From: Aeromonas bestiarum
Lineage (GTDB): Bacteria; Pseudomonadota; Gammaproteobacteria; Enterobacterales; Aeromonadaceae
Reading direction: 5' to 3'
Assembly: GCF_000819745.1 (NCBI RefSeq)
Contig: NZ_CDDA01000008.1
Span: 69,223-133,222 of the forward strand
DNA length: 64,000 nucleotides
Part shown: piece by piece, positions 14,911-26,846 of the stretch
How the letters are laid out: each line of letters begins with the position of its first letter
Position numbering within the stretch: the first letter of the stretch is position 1
Made by a program: the position numbers and the translations under genes
Notes under the pieces: model-generated
The model's input: only the letters and a program-made list of their open reading frames with translations
Database searches by the model: none
Told to the model about the DNA's origin: nothing

Positions 14911-17900
14911 ATGCACCAGGGATGGCTGCTGATCGGGTTGTCGCTCGCCTATCTGGGGCTGCTGTTTCTGATCGCTTACGTGGCAGACAAGAACAAGCGC
15001 CGCCGCCTCAAGGGGCAACCCCTGCTCTACAGCCTGTCGCTGGCGGTCTACTGCACCTCCTGGACCTTTTTCGGCACAGTCGGTCAGGCCAGCGAATCCC
15101 CCTGGTCGCCGGTGCCCATCTACCTGGGCCCCATGCTGGTGTTCCTGTTTGGCTGGCGACTGCTGGCCCGCCTCATTCTGGTGGCCAAGCGCGAGCACAT
15201 CACCTCCATCGCCGACTTCATCGCCGCCCGCTACGGCAAGTCCCAGCGCCTCGCCATGGTGATCGCGCTGATCGCCATCATGGGCATACTGCCGTACCTG
15301 GTGTTGCAACTGAAAGCCATCGTCACCGGGCTGGATCTGCTGATGGCCAACTCTGTGCCTGCCGGCCCCACCGGCAATACCGCCGGGCTGGCTCTCGGCG
15401 TGGCCCTGCTGCTGGCGCTGTTCAGCATACTGTTCGGCACCCGCAACCTGGATGCCACCGAGCACCACAGAGGCATGGTGGTGGCCATCGCCTTCGAATC
15501 CGTGGTCAAGCTGCTCGCCTTCGTGACTGTGGGGGGCTTCGCGCTCTGGCTGATCCTGAGCAAGCCGAGCCAGGCCCGCACCCTGGTGGCCAGCGATTTT
15601 CTCGATGCCGTGGTGGCGGTGACGCCGGGCGGTCTGCTGGAGCTCGCCATCTACACCCTGGTCGCCATGTGCGCCGTCATCTGCCTGCCGCGCCAGTTCC
15701 ACGTGACCGTGGTGGAGAACAACCAGGGCCAGGATCTGCACTGGGCGCGCTGGCTGTTCCCGCTCTACCTGTTCGTGATGGGGCTCTTCATCTGGCCGCT
15801 GGCGCTGGCGGGCAAGCAGTGGGTGGGGGCCGGCATGGCCTCGGATACCTATGTGATCAGCCTGCCCATGTCGCTCGGTTTCGACGGCATGGCGATGCTG
15901 GCGTTTCTCGGCGGCACCTCGGCGGCCACCGGCATGGTGATCGTCTGCACCATTGCCCTGGCCATCATGGTCAGCAACGATCTGGTGCTGCCTGTGCTGC
16001 TGCGCCGCTTCTGGCAGCAGGGGCGGGACGAGCGGCTGGTGCGCCTGCTGCTGCAGGTGCGCCGGGGCGCCATCCTGTTGATCCTGCTGGCGGCCTGGGG
16101 GCTCTACCTCTGGCTCGGGGATCTCACCAGCCTGTCGCGCATCGGCTATCTGTCGTTCGGCGCCGTGGCCCAGTTCGCGCCAGCCCTGCTGCTCGGTCTC
16201 TACTGGCGGCACGGCAATCGCAAGGGGGTCTATCTCGGCCTCGCCCTCGGGGTCAGCCTCTGGTTTGCGACCCTGCTGGCGGAGAGCGGCCTGCTGGCCG
16301 GTTCGCCGCTGGAAGCCCTGCTGGCGCCACCCGACTGGCCCGCGGTGCGCGATCTGAGCCTGGGGGCCTGGTGCATCTTCCTGAGCCTCTTGCTCAACCT
16401 GCTCGGCTATGTGGCGGGCTCCCTGCTGTCGCGGGCGGCGGTGAGCGAGCGACTGCAGGCGGCCAACTTCGTCGGCAAGCCGAGCCGCGACACCACGGCC
16501 CTCTATCAGGCGCGGGTCTCGGTCAAGGAGCTGGAGATGCTGGCGGCCCGCTTCGTCGGCTCGAGCCGGGTCAAGCGCGCCTTCGGCCGCTTCGCCGGCG
16601 AGCGGGGCGGCACCCTGGCGCCCCAGATGCAGGCCTCGGCCGAGCTCATCGCCCACACAGAGCGGCTGCTGGCCGGGGTGTTCGGCACCTCGTCCGCCCG
16701 GCTGGTGCTGGCCTCGGCCCTGCAGGGGCGCAACATGCAGCTCGAAGAGATAGCCACCATAGTGGACGAGGCCTCGGACGTGTTTCGCTTCAACCGCGGC
16801 CTGCTGCAGGGGGCCATAGAGCACATGGGGCAGGGGATTTCCGTGGTGGACAGGGAGCTCAAGCTGGTGGCCTGGAACCGGCGCTACATAGAGCTGTTCC
16901 ACTACCCGCCCGGCCTCATCCAGATGGGGCGCTCCATCGAGGAGATCATCCGCTACAACGCCGAGCAGGGGTTGTGCGGCCCGGGCGATATCGAGGCCCA
17001 TGTGGCGCGGCGGGTTGCCTTCATGCTGCGCGGCAGTCCCCACATCTCGGCGCGGGAGCGCCCCGATGGCCGGGTGATAGAGATGCAGGGCAACCCCATG
17101 CCGGCCGGTGGTTTCGTGATGACCTTTACCGACATCACCCCGTTTCGCGACGCCGAGCGGGTGCTACGTGAGGCCAACGAACACCTGGAGGCACGGGTGG
17201 CCGAACGCACCCACGAGCTCTCCGAGCTGAACCGCCAGCTGCTGCTGGTGAACCAGCAGGTGGAGCGGGCCAACCACTCCAAGAGCCGTTTCCTGGCGGC
17301 GGTGAGCCACGATCTGACCCAGCCGCTCAACGCCGCCAAGCTGTTTACCTCTTCCCTGCTGGAGATGCTGCCGCCCCGGGATGAGACGGCCCGCATCGCC
17401 CGTCACATCGACGATGCGCTGGGGGCGACCGAGGATCTCATCACGGATCTGCTCGACATATCGCGGCTCGAGGCGGGCAAGTTCAAGGCTAAAAAGCTCG
17501 ATTTCGCCCTGCACGACGTGTTCGACAACCTCAAGGCGGAGTTCGGGGTGCTGGCCCAGGCGGGGGGCATACAGTTCTCTGTGGTGGAGAGCAAGCTGGC
17601 CGTGTACAGCGACGTGCGCCTGTTGCGGCGGGTGCTGCAAAACTTCCTCACCAATGCGTTTCGCTACAATCCGGGCGGCCGTGTGCTGCTCGGTTGCCGT
17701 CGGCTGGGGGACAAGGTGCGCATCGAGGTGTGGGACAACGGTCCCGGCATACCGGCCGACAAGCAGGAGGCCATCTTCGACGAATTCTCCCGCCTCGATC
17801 ACTCCCGCACCGCCAAGGAGCAGGGGTTGGGGCTGGGGCTCGCCATCGCCCGTGGCATCGCCCTGGTGCTGGGCCACAACCTGACCCTGCGCAGCTGGCC

Positions 17901-18411
17901 GGGAGCGGGGTCCGTGTTTGCCATCACCCTCAATCTGGCGACCCGTCCTGTCGCAACCACGCAGGTGGCGGCCCCCGCCCTGCGGGACAGCCAGCTGGAG
18001 GGCGTGCGGGTGCTCTGCATCGACAACGAGAGCGACATCCTGATCGCCATGCACTCCCTGCTGGGGCGCTGGGGTTGCGAGGTGGTCTGTGCCCAGAGTC
18101 AGGCTCAGGCGGAAGATCTCATCGCCGGCGGCTTCCTGCCGCAGCTGGTGCTGTCCGATTACCACCTGGATGACGGCAAGACAGGCTTGCAGGCGCTGCA
18201 CATGCTGCGCCTCGCCCATGGCAACGACATAGGCGGCATCATCATCAGTGCGGATCGCAAGAGCGAGTTGCAGGCGCAGATCCGCGAGCACGGCTACGGC
18301 TACATCAGCAAACCGGTCAAGCCGCTCAAGTTGCGAGCGCTGATGAACAGCATATTGCAGCCGGCCAAACTTGATGATGATCACGAAACAAGTAATTCAT
18401 CTGATTTTTAA
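14911..18411 (+). CDS. SSF-type hybrid sensor histidine kinase, CrbS/CbrA-like
   Basis: 1166 residues. Residues 1 to about 500 form a sodium/solute symporter (SLC5) membrane domain with about 13 helices, used as sensor. Then come a PAS domain (about 630-750), a coiled-coil linker rich in Glu/Arg, HisKA with phospho-His H800 in SHDLTQPLN, and HATPase (N box NFLTNAFRYN, G1 DNGPGIP, G2 GLGLGLA). Last is a receiver domain with D1038 and phospho-acceptor D1083 (LSDYHLDD). This layout is that of CrbS of Vibrio, which controls acetate use through CrbR. ATG 14911 is preferred to 14893 because AGAGG sits 7 bases upstream. No crbR or acs gene is adjacent. Confidence 0.8.
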   Translation: MHQGWLLIGLSLAYLGLLFLIAYVADKNKRRRLKGQPLLYSLSLAVYCTSWTFFGTVGQASESPWSPVPIYLGPMLVFLFGWRLLARLILVAKREHITSIADFIAARYGKSQRLAMVIALIAIMGILPYLVLQLKAIVTGLDLLMANSVPAGPTGNTAGLALGVALLLALFSILFGTRNLDATEHHRGMVVAIAFESVVKLLAFVTVGGFALWLILSKPSQARTLVASDFLDAVVAVTPGGLLELAIYTLVAMCAVICLPRQFHVTVVENNQGQDLHWARWLFPLYLFVMGLFIWPLALAGKQWVGAGMASDTYVISLPMSLGFDGMAMLAFLGGTSAATGMVIVCTIALAIMVSNDLVLPVLLRRFWQQGRDERLVRLLLQVRRGAILLILLAAWGLYLWLGDLTSLSRIGYLSFGAVAQFAPALLLGLYWRHGNRKGVYLGLALGVSLWFATLLAESGLLAGSPLEALLAPPDWPAVRDLSLGAWCIFLSLLLNLLGYVAGSLLSRAAVSERLQAANFVGKPSRDTTALYQARVSVKELEMLAARFVGSSRVKRAFGRFAGERGGTLAPQMQASAELIAHTERLLAGVFGTSSARLVLASALQGRNMQLEEIATIVDEASDVFRFNRGLLQGAIEHMGQGISVVDRELKLVAWNRRYIELFHYPPGLIQMGRSIEEIIRYNAEQGLCGPGDIEAHVARRVAFMLRGSPHISARERPDGRVIEMQGNPMPAGGFVMTFTDITPFRDAERVLREANEHLEARVAERTHELSELNRQLLLVNQQVERANHSKSRFLAAVSHDLTQPLNAAKLFTSSLLEMLPPRDETARIARHIDDALGATEDLITDLLDISRLEAGKFKAKKLDFALHDVFDNLKAEFGVLAQAGGIQFSVVESKLAVYSDVRLLRRVLQNFLTNAFRYNPGGRVLLGCRRLGDKVRIEVWDNGPGIPADKQEAIFDEFSRLDHSRTAKEQGLGLGLAIARGIALVLGHNLTLRSWPGAGSVFAITLNLATRPVATTQVAAPALRDSQLEGVRVLCIDNESDILIAMHSLLGRWGCEVVCAQSQAQAEDLIAGGFLPQLVLSDYHLDDGKTGLQALHMLRLAHGNDIGGIIISADRKSELQAQIREHGYGYISKPVKPLKLRALMNSILQPAKLDDDHETSNSSDF

Positions 18412-18581
18412 TCTCGGCCTCTCAGGCGGCAAGATCGGCACTTTCTGACACGATAAGGTGCCTTTTCTTCTCGTTTGAGGCTCTTTTTAGATAAAAAGTG
18501 GTTTATTAATAACCTATCTGGGGTTTGCTCTCCCTCCTTTGACTCCCTTATAGTCAGGTCGCGATTATTTTTTGTCGCAAA
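18412..18581 (+). promoter_or_regulatory. AT-rich promoter region of the chitinase transcript
   Basis: No ORF. A -10-like TATAGT (18549-18554) follows TTGCTC (18525-18530) by 18 bp, which would start a transcript about 20 bases ahead of the riboswitch aptamer. Confidence 0.4.
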
Positions 18582-18676
18582 TCAAGTTGTGCAAAAGGCA
18601 AACCGGACGAAAGTCCGGGACGCAAAGCTTCCGGTCTAAGGGTCAGCAGTACCTAAGATAGCGGGGCCACCACAGG
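18582..18676 (+). promoter_or_regulatory. c-di-GMP-I riboswitch (GEMM)
   Basis: The aptamer consensus is recognisable in order: AAAGGCAAACC, a hairpin CCGGAC-GAAA-GTCCGG (18603-18618) with the GAAA tetraloop, GGACGCAAAGC, CTTCCGGTCTAAGG, and the closing side GATAGCGGGGCCACCA. This matches Vibrio Vc1/Vc2-type GEMM RNAs that bind cyclic di-GMP; Vc1 likewise lies ahead of a chitin-binding protein gene (gbpA). The region 18677-18785 must hold the expression platform; it contains CCATGG-GCCAAG-CCATGG and a T-run near 18740-18746, but I cannot say whether c-di-GMP turns the gene on or off. Confidence 0.92.
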
Positions 18677-18773
18677 TTGTTTCGTCCATGGGCCAAGCCA
18701 TGGCGCGATGTTGTCTGCGTTACCTGTCAGGTTGGCGTTGCCTTTTTCGTTATTTATTCCAAGAACGAAATAA

Positions 18774-21398
<2,625 letters not shown>

Positions 21399-21432
21399 CT
21401 TCTTTGTCAACTAGCCTTTCTGTGAACCAACC

Positions 21433-21460
21433 GGGGCATGCTTGCATGCCCCTTCTTTTT
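21433..21460 (+). terminator. Terminator after GH18 chitinase
   Basis: Perfect 9-bp stem GGGGCATGC/GCATGCCCC with a TT loop, followed by TTCTTTTT. Confidence 0.9.
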
Positions 21461-21481
21461 CCCACAACAACAGCGAGCGTC

Positions 21482-23863
21482 ATGATGACCATACACACTA
21501 CCCGTATTGCCAGCCTGATCACCGCAGTGCTGGCAAGCGGTTCTCTGCTGGCCGCTACTCAGGCTGTCCCTGCCCTGATCTTCGACGGCACCCAGCCACA
21601 GAACGATCTGCAAGGTTCGCTGGCCGCCAGGGTGCAGTTTGCCCAGAGCCAGATCCTGCCCGCCCATCCTCGTGAGGGGGACAATCAGCCCCATCTCACC
21701 GCCCTGCGCAAGAGCCTGTTGCTGGTCAGGCCGATGCAAGCCGACAGCACAGCTCCCATGGTGGTGATGGCCTATGATGGGACGGGTAAGTTGCTCGGCT
21801 CAATGGGACTCAACCCACCTTCTAAACTACCCAAAACCGCTTACTACCTGGAGGGTTCCCCCGAAGAGGGGGTCGATTTCACCCCAGGCCCCGGCACCAC
21901 GGGCGTCATCAGCAGCAGCAGCGAACTGGCAAAGCTGGGTGATCCGGCCGGCGCCTTCCTGCTGAGCAAGTTGCGACTCCATGCGCTTGTGTCCATCCAG
22001 ACCGCAGACGGGCGCTGGGTGCGCAACGTTTATTTGCCGACGGATGCGACGCTGGAAGGCAAGATGGTGCGCCTCGCTTCCAATGCCGGCTACGACTCGA
22101 CTGTCACGTTCAGTGGCCGTCAGGTGACACTCTCCCGCGGTCAGAGTCAGCAGTTCAAATTTGTGCGCGGTCAGTGGATTCGTGACGGTGAGCTGGAAAA
22201 TAACGGCATCACCTACGCCAGCGATGCCTGGAGCGGGGTATTGCCCTCCAAATGGATAGTACCTGGACTCAGCTTGTGGTTCAGTCATAACCAGCTCCAC
22301 GGCGAGCTGACGGGCCTCAAGGTGGGGGCACCGGGGGAGCTGCTGATCCACACCATAGACATCGGCATGCTGACCAGCCCGCGCAACCAGTTTGCCTTTG
22401 CCAAGGATCCCGAGGCGCATCGGGAGTACTTCCAGACCATACCTGCCAGCCGTCTCATCGTGAGTCAATATGCCCCCCTGTCGCTGCCCGAGGTGATGCT
22501 GCCGGATGGCACCCTGCTTACCGACTTTGATCCGAGCGAAGGGGGCTGGCACGACGGCACCATGCGTCAGCGCATCGGCAAGGAGCTCATCTCCCTTGGC
22601 ATCGACAATGCCAACTACGGCATCAACAGCACGGCCGGTGAGGGGGAGAGCAGCCATCCCTATGTGGTGGCCCAGCTGGCCGCCCACAACAGCCGTGGCA
22701 AGTACGCCAATGGGGTGAAGGTACATGGCGGCTCCGGCGGGGGCGGCATAGTCACGCTCGACGATTCTCTTGGCAACGAGTTCAGCCACGAGGTGGGTCA
22801 CAACTACGGCCTCGGCCATTACGTGGGCGGCTTTGCCGGCTCTGTGCATCGCAGCGCCGACCAGATCAATGCCACCTGGGGCTGGGATGGCGACAAGAAT
22901 CGCTTCATCCCCAACTTCTTCGCGACCCGCAGCGGCCAGAGCACCTGCCTGGAGGGACAATGCCAGGCCCCCTTCCATGACCGCACGTTTGGCCTGGATG
23001 CCATGGCCGGCGGGGCGCCGCTCTCCGGCTTCAACCGCTTCACCCTCTACACCCCCAACTCGGCGGCCATCATCCAGCGCTTCCTCGAGAGCAAGGCTGT
23101 GTTCGATGCCGGCTCGCCCACGGGTTTCAGCAAGTGGAACGAGAGCCAGGCCAGGATGGAGCCTTACCGGCACAGGGTCGATCTCTCCGAGCAGATCACG
23201 GCACCTGTGAGCGATCTGGGCGAGGCGAGGCTGGCGGCCCTGCTGGCCGAGTACGATCTGGTCAAGGTGGCCATGTGGGATGGCAACTGGACCCGCAACA
23301 TCCAGTTGCCGCTTGCCTCGGCGGTCAATCGCGGCCGCGTCGTCAGCATAGATCACGACGCCGGCTACAACAGCACCCTCTTCGTCAATGGCCAGCAGGT
23401 CACCGTCTCGCGCGGCTTCAAGAAGAGCTACCGCTCGGACGGCAGCCGCTGGAACGAGGGGCCGCCGGCGGACTTGGCGGTGGATCGCAAACCCGTGGCC
23501 TTCGGGGTGCCGGTGACGACCCTGGTCGGTTATTACGATCCGCAGGGCCAACTGCCGAGCTACCTCTATCCGGCGCTGCACGGCGCCTACGGCTTTGCCT
23601 ATGGCGATGACGGCGAGCGGCTTGGTAACAGTGATTGCCAGCTGCAGGTGGAGACCCGTGATGGCCTGCTGCGCTTCCGGCTCGCCAATCACCGCCTGAG
23701 CGCCAACGTGATGAACAAGTTCCACGTCAACGTGCCCACCGCCAGCGAGCCGCGCAGTGCCAGCCTGCTGTGCCGCAACCAGCAGCAGAACGAGGCCCAG
23801 CTCGCGCCGGCACCGGCCGGGCTCGGCTACACGGTCAACGGCATGCCGCTGGCGGCGCGCTGA
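21482..23863 (+). CDS. Secreted M66-type zinc metalloprotease, TagA/StcE-related
   Basis: 793 residues from ATG 21482 (ATG 21485 equally possible), with a signal peptide ending near LAATQA. The extended zinc motif HEVGHNYGLGH (H436, E437, H440, H446) identifies the StcE/TagA (peptidase M66) group, whose members cut mucin-type glycoproteins and are type II-secreted. Two copies of a related module (about residues 190-240 and 615-665, each with AGY(D/N)ST...GxQVTxSRG) flank the protease domain. A C-terminal TagA-type domain follows. It lies between two chitinases, which suggests a shared role on chitinous or mucosal surfaces. A terminator separates it from the riboswitch gene, so it probably has its own promoter. 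Confidence 0.88.
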   Translation: MMTIHTTRIASLITAVLASGSLLAATQAVPALIFDGTQPQNDLQGSLAARVQFAQSQILPAHPREGDNQPHLTALRKSLLLVRPMQADSTAPMVVMAYDGTGKLLGSMGLNPPSKLPKTAYYLEGSPEEGVDFTPGPGTTGVISSSSELAKLGDPAGAFLLSKLRLHALVSIQTADGRWVRNVYLPTDATLEGKMVRLASNAGYDSTVTFSGRQVTLSRGQSQQFKFVRGQWIRDGELENNGITYASDAWSGVLPSKWIVPGLSLWFSHNQLHGELTGLKVGAPGELLIHTIDIGMLTSPRNQFAFAKDPEAHREYFQTIPASRLIVSQYAPLSLPEVMLPDGTLLTDFDPSEGGWHDGTMRQRIGKELISLGIDNANYGINSTAGEGESSHPYVVAQLAAHNSRGKYANGVKVHGGSGGGGIVTLDDSLGNEFSHEVGHNYGLGHYVGGFAGSVHRSADQINATWGWDGDKNRFIPNFFATRSGQSTCLEGQCQAPFHDRTFGLDAMAGGAPLSGFNRFTLYTPNSAAIIQRFLESKAVFDAGSPTGFSKWNESQARMEPYRHRVDLSEQITAPVSDLGEARLAALLAEYDLVKVAMWDGNWTRNIQLPLASAVNRGRVVSIDHDAGYNSTLFVNGQQVTVSRGFKKSYRSDGSRWNEGPPADLAVDRKPVAFGVPVTTLVGYYDPQGQLPSYLYPALHGAYGFAYGDDGERLGNSDCQLQVETRDGLLRFRLANHRLSANVMNKFHVNVPTASEPRSASLLCRNQQQNEAQLAPAPAGLGYTVNGMPLAAR

Positions 23864-23873
23864 GACGTTTTTT

Positions 23874-23921
23874 CCTCGCGCAACGCGAGGTGCCACTGGC
23901 GGGGGCCAAGCCCCGCCTTTT
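23874..23921 (+). terminator. Two hairpins after the metalloprotease gene
   Basis: CCTCGCG-CAA-CGCGAGG (23874-23890) and GGCGGGG-loop-CCCCGCC followed by TTTT (23898-23921). The second is the likely terminator. Confidence 0.8.
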
Positions 23922-23939
23922 ATCTAGCAAGAGGTAAAG

Positions 23940-25862
23940 ATGATGATAAGAAAGTCCTCTGTGGCCAGCCTGCTGGCCGGACTCTGTCTGAGCGGTCAGC
24001 TGTGGGCCGCCGCCCTGTATGACATCAATCAGGGATACAGTGGCGGCAGCCAGGTCAGTTTCAACGGCAAGATCTATGAAGCCAAGTGGTACGCCAATCC
24101 GGGCCAGAGCCCGGGGCTGCAGGTCGCCAACGAGTGGGACTCTCCATGGGCCCTGATGGGTGACGGCGAGGCGACCCCGCCCGATGGTGGCGCTGGCATT
24201 ACGCCTCCGGTGGAGGGGGGCAGCGGCGCGACCGAAGGCTCGCCCGTCTACCTGAGCCAGAGCGAGCTGGACGCTAGGGAGCAGGCGCTCACCGACTTCC
24301 CGTCCATGGCGGCAGTCAAGGCCTCCATCGCGACTCGCGACAACGCCGTGGTCGAGGCGGTGGCCCCAGGGCTGCCGCTCAATCCCGCCAACGTCAAGCG
24401 GGTCGAGGGGTTGATCAGCGAGTCGCAGTTCAACTTCCTGTTCCCGCTGCGGGCCCCGGAATACACCTATCGCGGCTTCCTGCAGGCGGTGGCCAAGTTC
24501 CCGGCCTTCTGCGGCGACTACAGCGACGGGCGCAACGCCGAGGCCATCTGCCGCAAGTCGCTGGCCACCATGTTCGCCCACTTCGCCCAGGAAACCGGCG
24601 GCCACGAGAGCTGGCGACCCGAGCCCGAGTGGCGCCAGGGCCTGGTGTGGGTGCGGGAGATGGGCTGGACCGAGCAGATGCGCGGCGGTTACAACGCCGA
24701 GTGTCGGCCGGATGTGTGGCAGGGCCAGCAGTGGCCGTGCGGCAAGTTCGAGAACGGCGAGTTCAAGAGCTACTTCGGCCGTGGCGCCAAGCAGCTGTCG
24801 TACAACTACAACTACGGTCCCTTCTCAGAGGCCATGTTCGGCACAGTGCGCACCCTGCTGGACAACCCGGAGAAAGTGGCGGACACCTGGCTCAACCTCG
24901 CCAGCGCCGTCTTCTTCTTCGTCTATCCACAGCCGCCCAAGCCCTCCATGCTGCACGTGATCGACGACACCTGGCAGCCCAATGCCCACGACCGGCAGAA
25001 CGGCCTGGTGCCTGGCTTCGGGGTGACCACCCAGATCATCAACGGCGGGGTGGAGTGCGGCGGCGCGGCCGAGCACGCCCAGTCCCAGAACCGCATCACC
25101 TACTACCAGGCCCAGGCCCAGTATCTGGGGGTGCCTGTGCCGGCAGACGAGGTGCTCGGTTGCAAGAACATGAAGTACTTTGACGAGGCGGGTGCCGGCG
25201 CCCTGCCCATCTATTGGGAGAATGACTGGAGCTATGTGCCGGGCAACCCCAATGGCGGCAAGAGCTACGCCTGCAAGCTGGTGGGCTACCAGACCCGCTT
25301 CAGCGCCTTCAAGGCGCGGGACTACAGCCAGTGCGTGCAGCACTTCTTCCCCGAGGTGGTGATCGAGGACAACGGCGGTGGCACCAACCTGCCGCCGGTG
25401 GCCAATATCAGTGGCCCGAGCGAGGCGCTGGGCGGTGCGACCGTGCTGCTCTCCGGCCAGGGGTCGAGCGATCCGGAAGGCAAGGCGCTCGGCTACGCCT
25501 GGACCCTGCCCGCCGGGGCCAGCGCCTCGGATCTGAGCCAGTCCACCCTGAGTGCCACCCTGCCGGCTACCCCGGTCAGCGACACCCGCTACGGCTTCGT
25601 GCTCAAGGTGACCGACGAGAAGGGGCTCAGCCGCAGTGCGACCCACGAGATCCTGATCAAGGGTAGCGGCGGCACCACGCCGCCCGATGGCAACCCGCCC
25701 TACAAAGCAGGTACGGCCTACAAGGCAGGGGACAAGGTGAGCAATCTGGGGGGCAACTACCAGTGCAAGCCGCACCCCTACACCGGCTGGTGCGCGGGCG
25801 CTGCCTGGGCCTATGAGCCCGGCAAGGGCACGGCCTGGGGGGATGCCTGGATCAAGCTGTGA
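23940..25862 (+). CDS. Secreted GH19 chitinase with chitin-binding and PKD domains
   Basis: 640 residues: signal peptide 1 to about 23; N-terminal CBM5/12 (about 24-72, YDINQGYSGGSQVSFNGK...YEAKWY); a Gly/Pro linker; a GH19 catalytic domain (about 110-480) with HFAQETGGHES and general acid E218, and SYFGRGAKQLSYNYNYGPFS; a PKD domain (about 485-575); and a C-terminal CBM5/12-like module (about 583-640). GH19 enzymes invert at the anomeric carbon and complement GH18 enzymes on chitin. AGAGG precedes the ATG. A bidirectional terminator separates it from rlmA. Confidence 0.92.
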   Translation: MMIRKSSVASLLAGLCLSGQLWAAALYDINQGYSGGSQVSFNGKIYEAKWYANPGQSPGLQVANEWDSPWALMGDGEATPPDGGAGITPPVEGGSGATEGSPVYLSQSELDAREQALTDFPSMAAVKASIATRDNAVVEAVAPGLPLNPANVKRVEGLISESQFNFLFPLRAPEYTYRGFLQAVAKFPAFCGDYSDGRNAEAICRKSLATMFAHFAQETGGHESWRPEPEWRQGLVWVREMGWTEQMRGGYNAECRPDVWQGQQWPCGKFENGEFKSYFGRGAKQLSYNYNYGPFSEAMFGTVRTLLDNPEKVADTWLNLASAVFFFVYPQPPKPSMLHVIDDTWQPNAHDRQNGLVPGFGVTTQIINGGVECGGAAEHAQSQNRITYYQAQAQYLGVPVPADEVLGCKNMKYFDEAGAGALPIYWENDWSYVPGNPNGGKSYACKLVGYQTRFSAFKARDYSQCVQHFFPEVVIEDNGGGTNLPPVANISGPSEALGGATVLLSGQGSSDPEGKALGYAWTLPAGASASDLSQSTLSATLPATPVSDTRYGFVLKVTDEKGLSRSATHEILIKGSGGTTPPDGNPPYKAGTAYKAGDKVSNLGGNYQCKPHPYTGWCAGAAWAYEPGKGTAWGDAWIKL

Positions 25863-25880
25863 CGTCTGTATTCGTTCAAT

Positions 25881-25906
25881 AAAAAAGGCCCGTCAGGGCC
25901 TTTTTT
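25881..25906. terminator. Bidirectional terminator between GH19 chitinase and rlmA
   Basis: AAAAAAGGCCC-GTCA-GGGCCTTTTTT, symmetrical and therefore usable by both convergent genes. Confidence 0.9.
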
Positions 25907-25923
25907 CATGGGAGGATGCGCCA

Positions 25924-26724
25924 TCAGAGCGGCTTTTGCCACAGGCTCAGCAGCAGATCCTGTTCCAGCTCGTCCGGTCCCTGCTGGGTAAAGGCGTGGC
26001 GCTGTTCCCCGCTGGCGCGCCAGCCGAGGCGGCTGGTTTCCAGGATGAAGCTGCGCAGGGACTGATCCATGGTCATGGCGAACTGGCAACGCTCCTGACC
26101 CAGGGGGGTGAGGCCGCCGAGGGTGGGCCAGCTGAGGGGGTGTTCCATGCTCACAGGGTTGAGGCTGACCCTCAGCTGCCACTGGTGGCGCGGGCCCGGT
26201 TGCAGGTAGAGCAGGTAACCACCCGGTGCCAGCCAGCTGACCAGCTGCTCTGTCTTGACCTTGAGGTCGTTGACCAGCAGCACCTGGGCAGTACCCGGCA
26301 GGATAGGGGCGCGGGCCGGATCGGCGATGACGAACTGAGCTTCCGGCTGCGCCTTGTTGGCGGCGAAGATGGTGTTCTTGGCGATGTCGACGCCGGCAAA
26401 TTGCCAGCCCGGCAGGCGCTCGGCCAGGGCGCGGCAGTAGTAGCCTTCGCCGCAACCCAGGTGGATCAGCTCGCGGGGGCCGAGCGGGGCGAGCAGGGCC
26501 GCCATGGCATCCACCAGCGGCGCCTGGTGACCCTGTTCCAGGAAGTTGCGCTTGGCGCGCATCAGGGCGCGGCTGTCACTGTCCTTGGGGTTCTTCTTGC
26601 CGGGAATGAGATCCAGATAGCCTTCCGGAGCCGGATCGAAATGGTGCTTGTTGTCGCAATAGACCCCGCGGGATGCTTCGTGAAGATGCAGGGGACTGCG
26701 GCAAAGGGGACATTGAAGATGCAT
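25924..26724 (-). CDS. rlmA: 23S rRNA (guanine-745-N1)-methyltransferase
   Basis: 266 residues. An N-terminal zinc-binding motif uses C5, C8, C23 and H27, as in E. coli RlmA, and is followed by HFDxxxEGYLDLIP. The SAM-binding motif LIHLGCGEGYY lies near residue 88, with VDIAKNTI after it. The enzyme methylates G745 in helix 35 of 23S rRNA. ATG 26724 gives the family start (MHLQCPLC); the extra two codons upstream begin with GTG and are not needed. Confidence 0.92.
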   Translation of the reverse strand: MHLQCPLCRSPLHLHEASRGVYCDNKHHFDPAPEGYLDLIPGKKNPKDSDSRALMRAKRNFLEQGHQAPLVDAMAALLAPLGPRELIHLGCGEGYYCRALAERLPGWQFAGVDIAKNTIFAANKAQPEAQFVIADPARAPILPGTAQVLLVNDLKVKTEQLVSWLAPGGYLLYLQPGPRHQWQLRVSLNPVSMEHPLSWPTLGGLTPLGQERCQFAMTMDQSLRSFILETSRLGWRASGEQRHAFTQQGPDELEQDLLLSLWQKPL

Positions 26725-26783
26725 ACACACTCGCTTGGTTGAGGCCGGGGAAGGGCGTGCAGGATTATAGGGGAGACGATCAG

Positions 26784-26809
26784 AAAAGGCTGCCGTGGCA
26801 GCCTTTTTT
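26784..26809. terminator. Terminator between rlmA and crp
   Basis: AAAAGGCTGC-CGTG-GCAGCCTTTT with a T-run on the plus side. It stands between the rlmA start and the crp stop and serves crp on the minus strand. Confidence 0.75.
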
Positions 26810-26846
26810 ATCCAACGGCCCTGTGCTGAGCCGTCAGGGAACCCTG

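Noticed and set aside
14905..17043. 712-codon open frame on the minus strand
   Set aside because: It is antisense to the hybrid kinase, rich in Gln/His/Gly as expected from reversed GC-rich coding DNA, and has no domain.
21827..23896. 689-codon open frame on the minus strand over the metalloprotease
   Set aside because: Shadow frame; the plus strand has the intact zinc motif and signal peptide.
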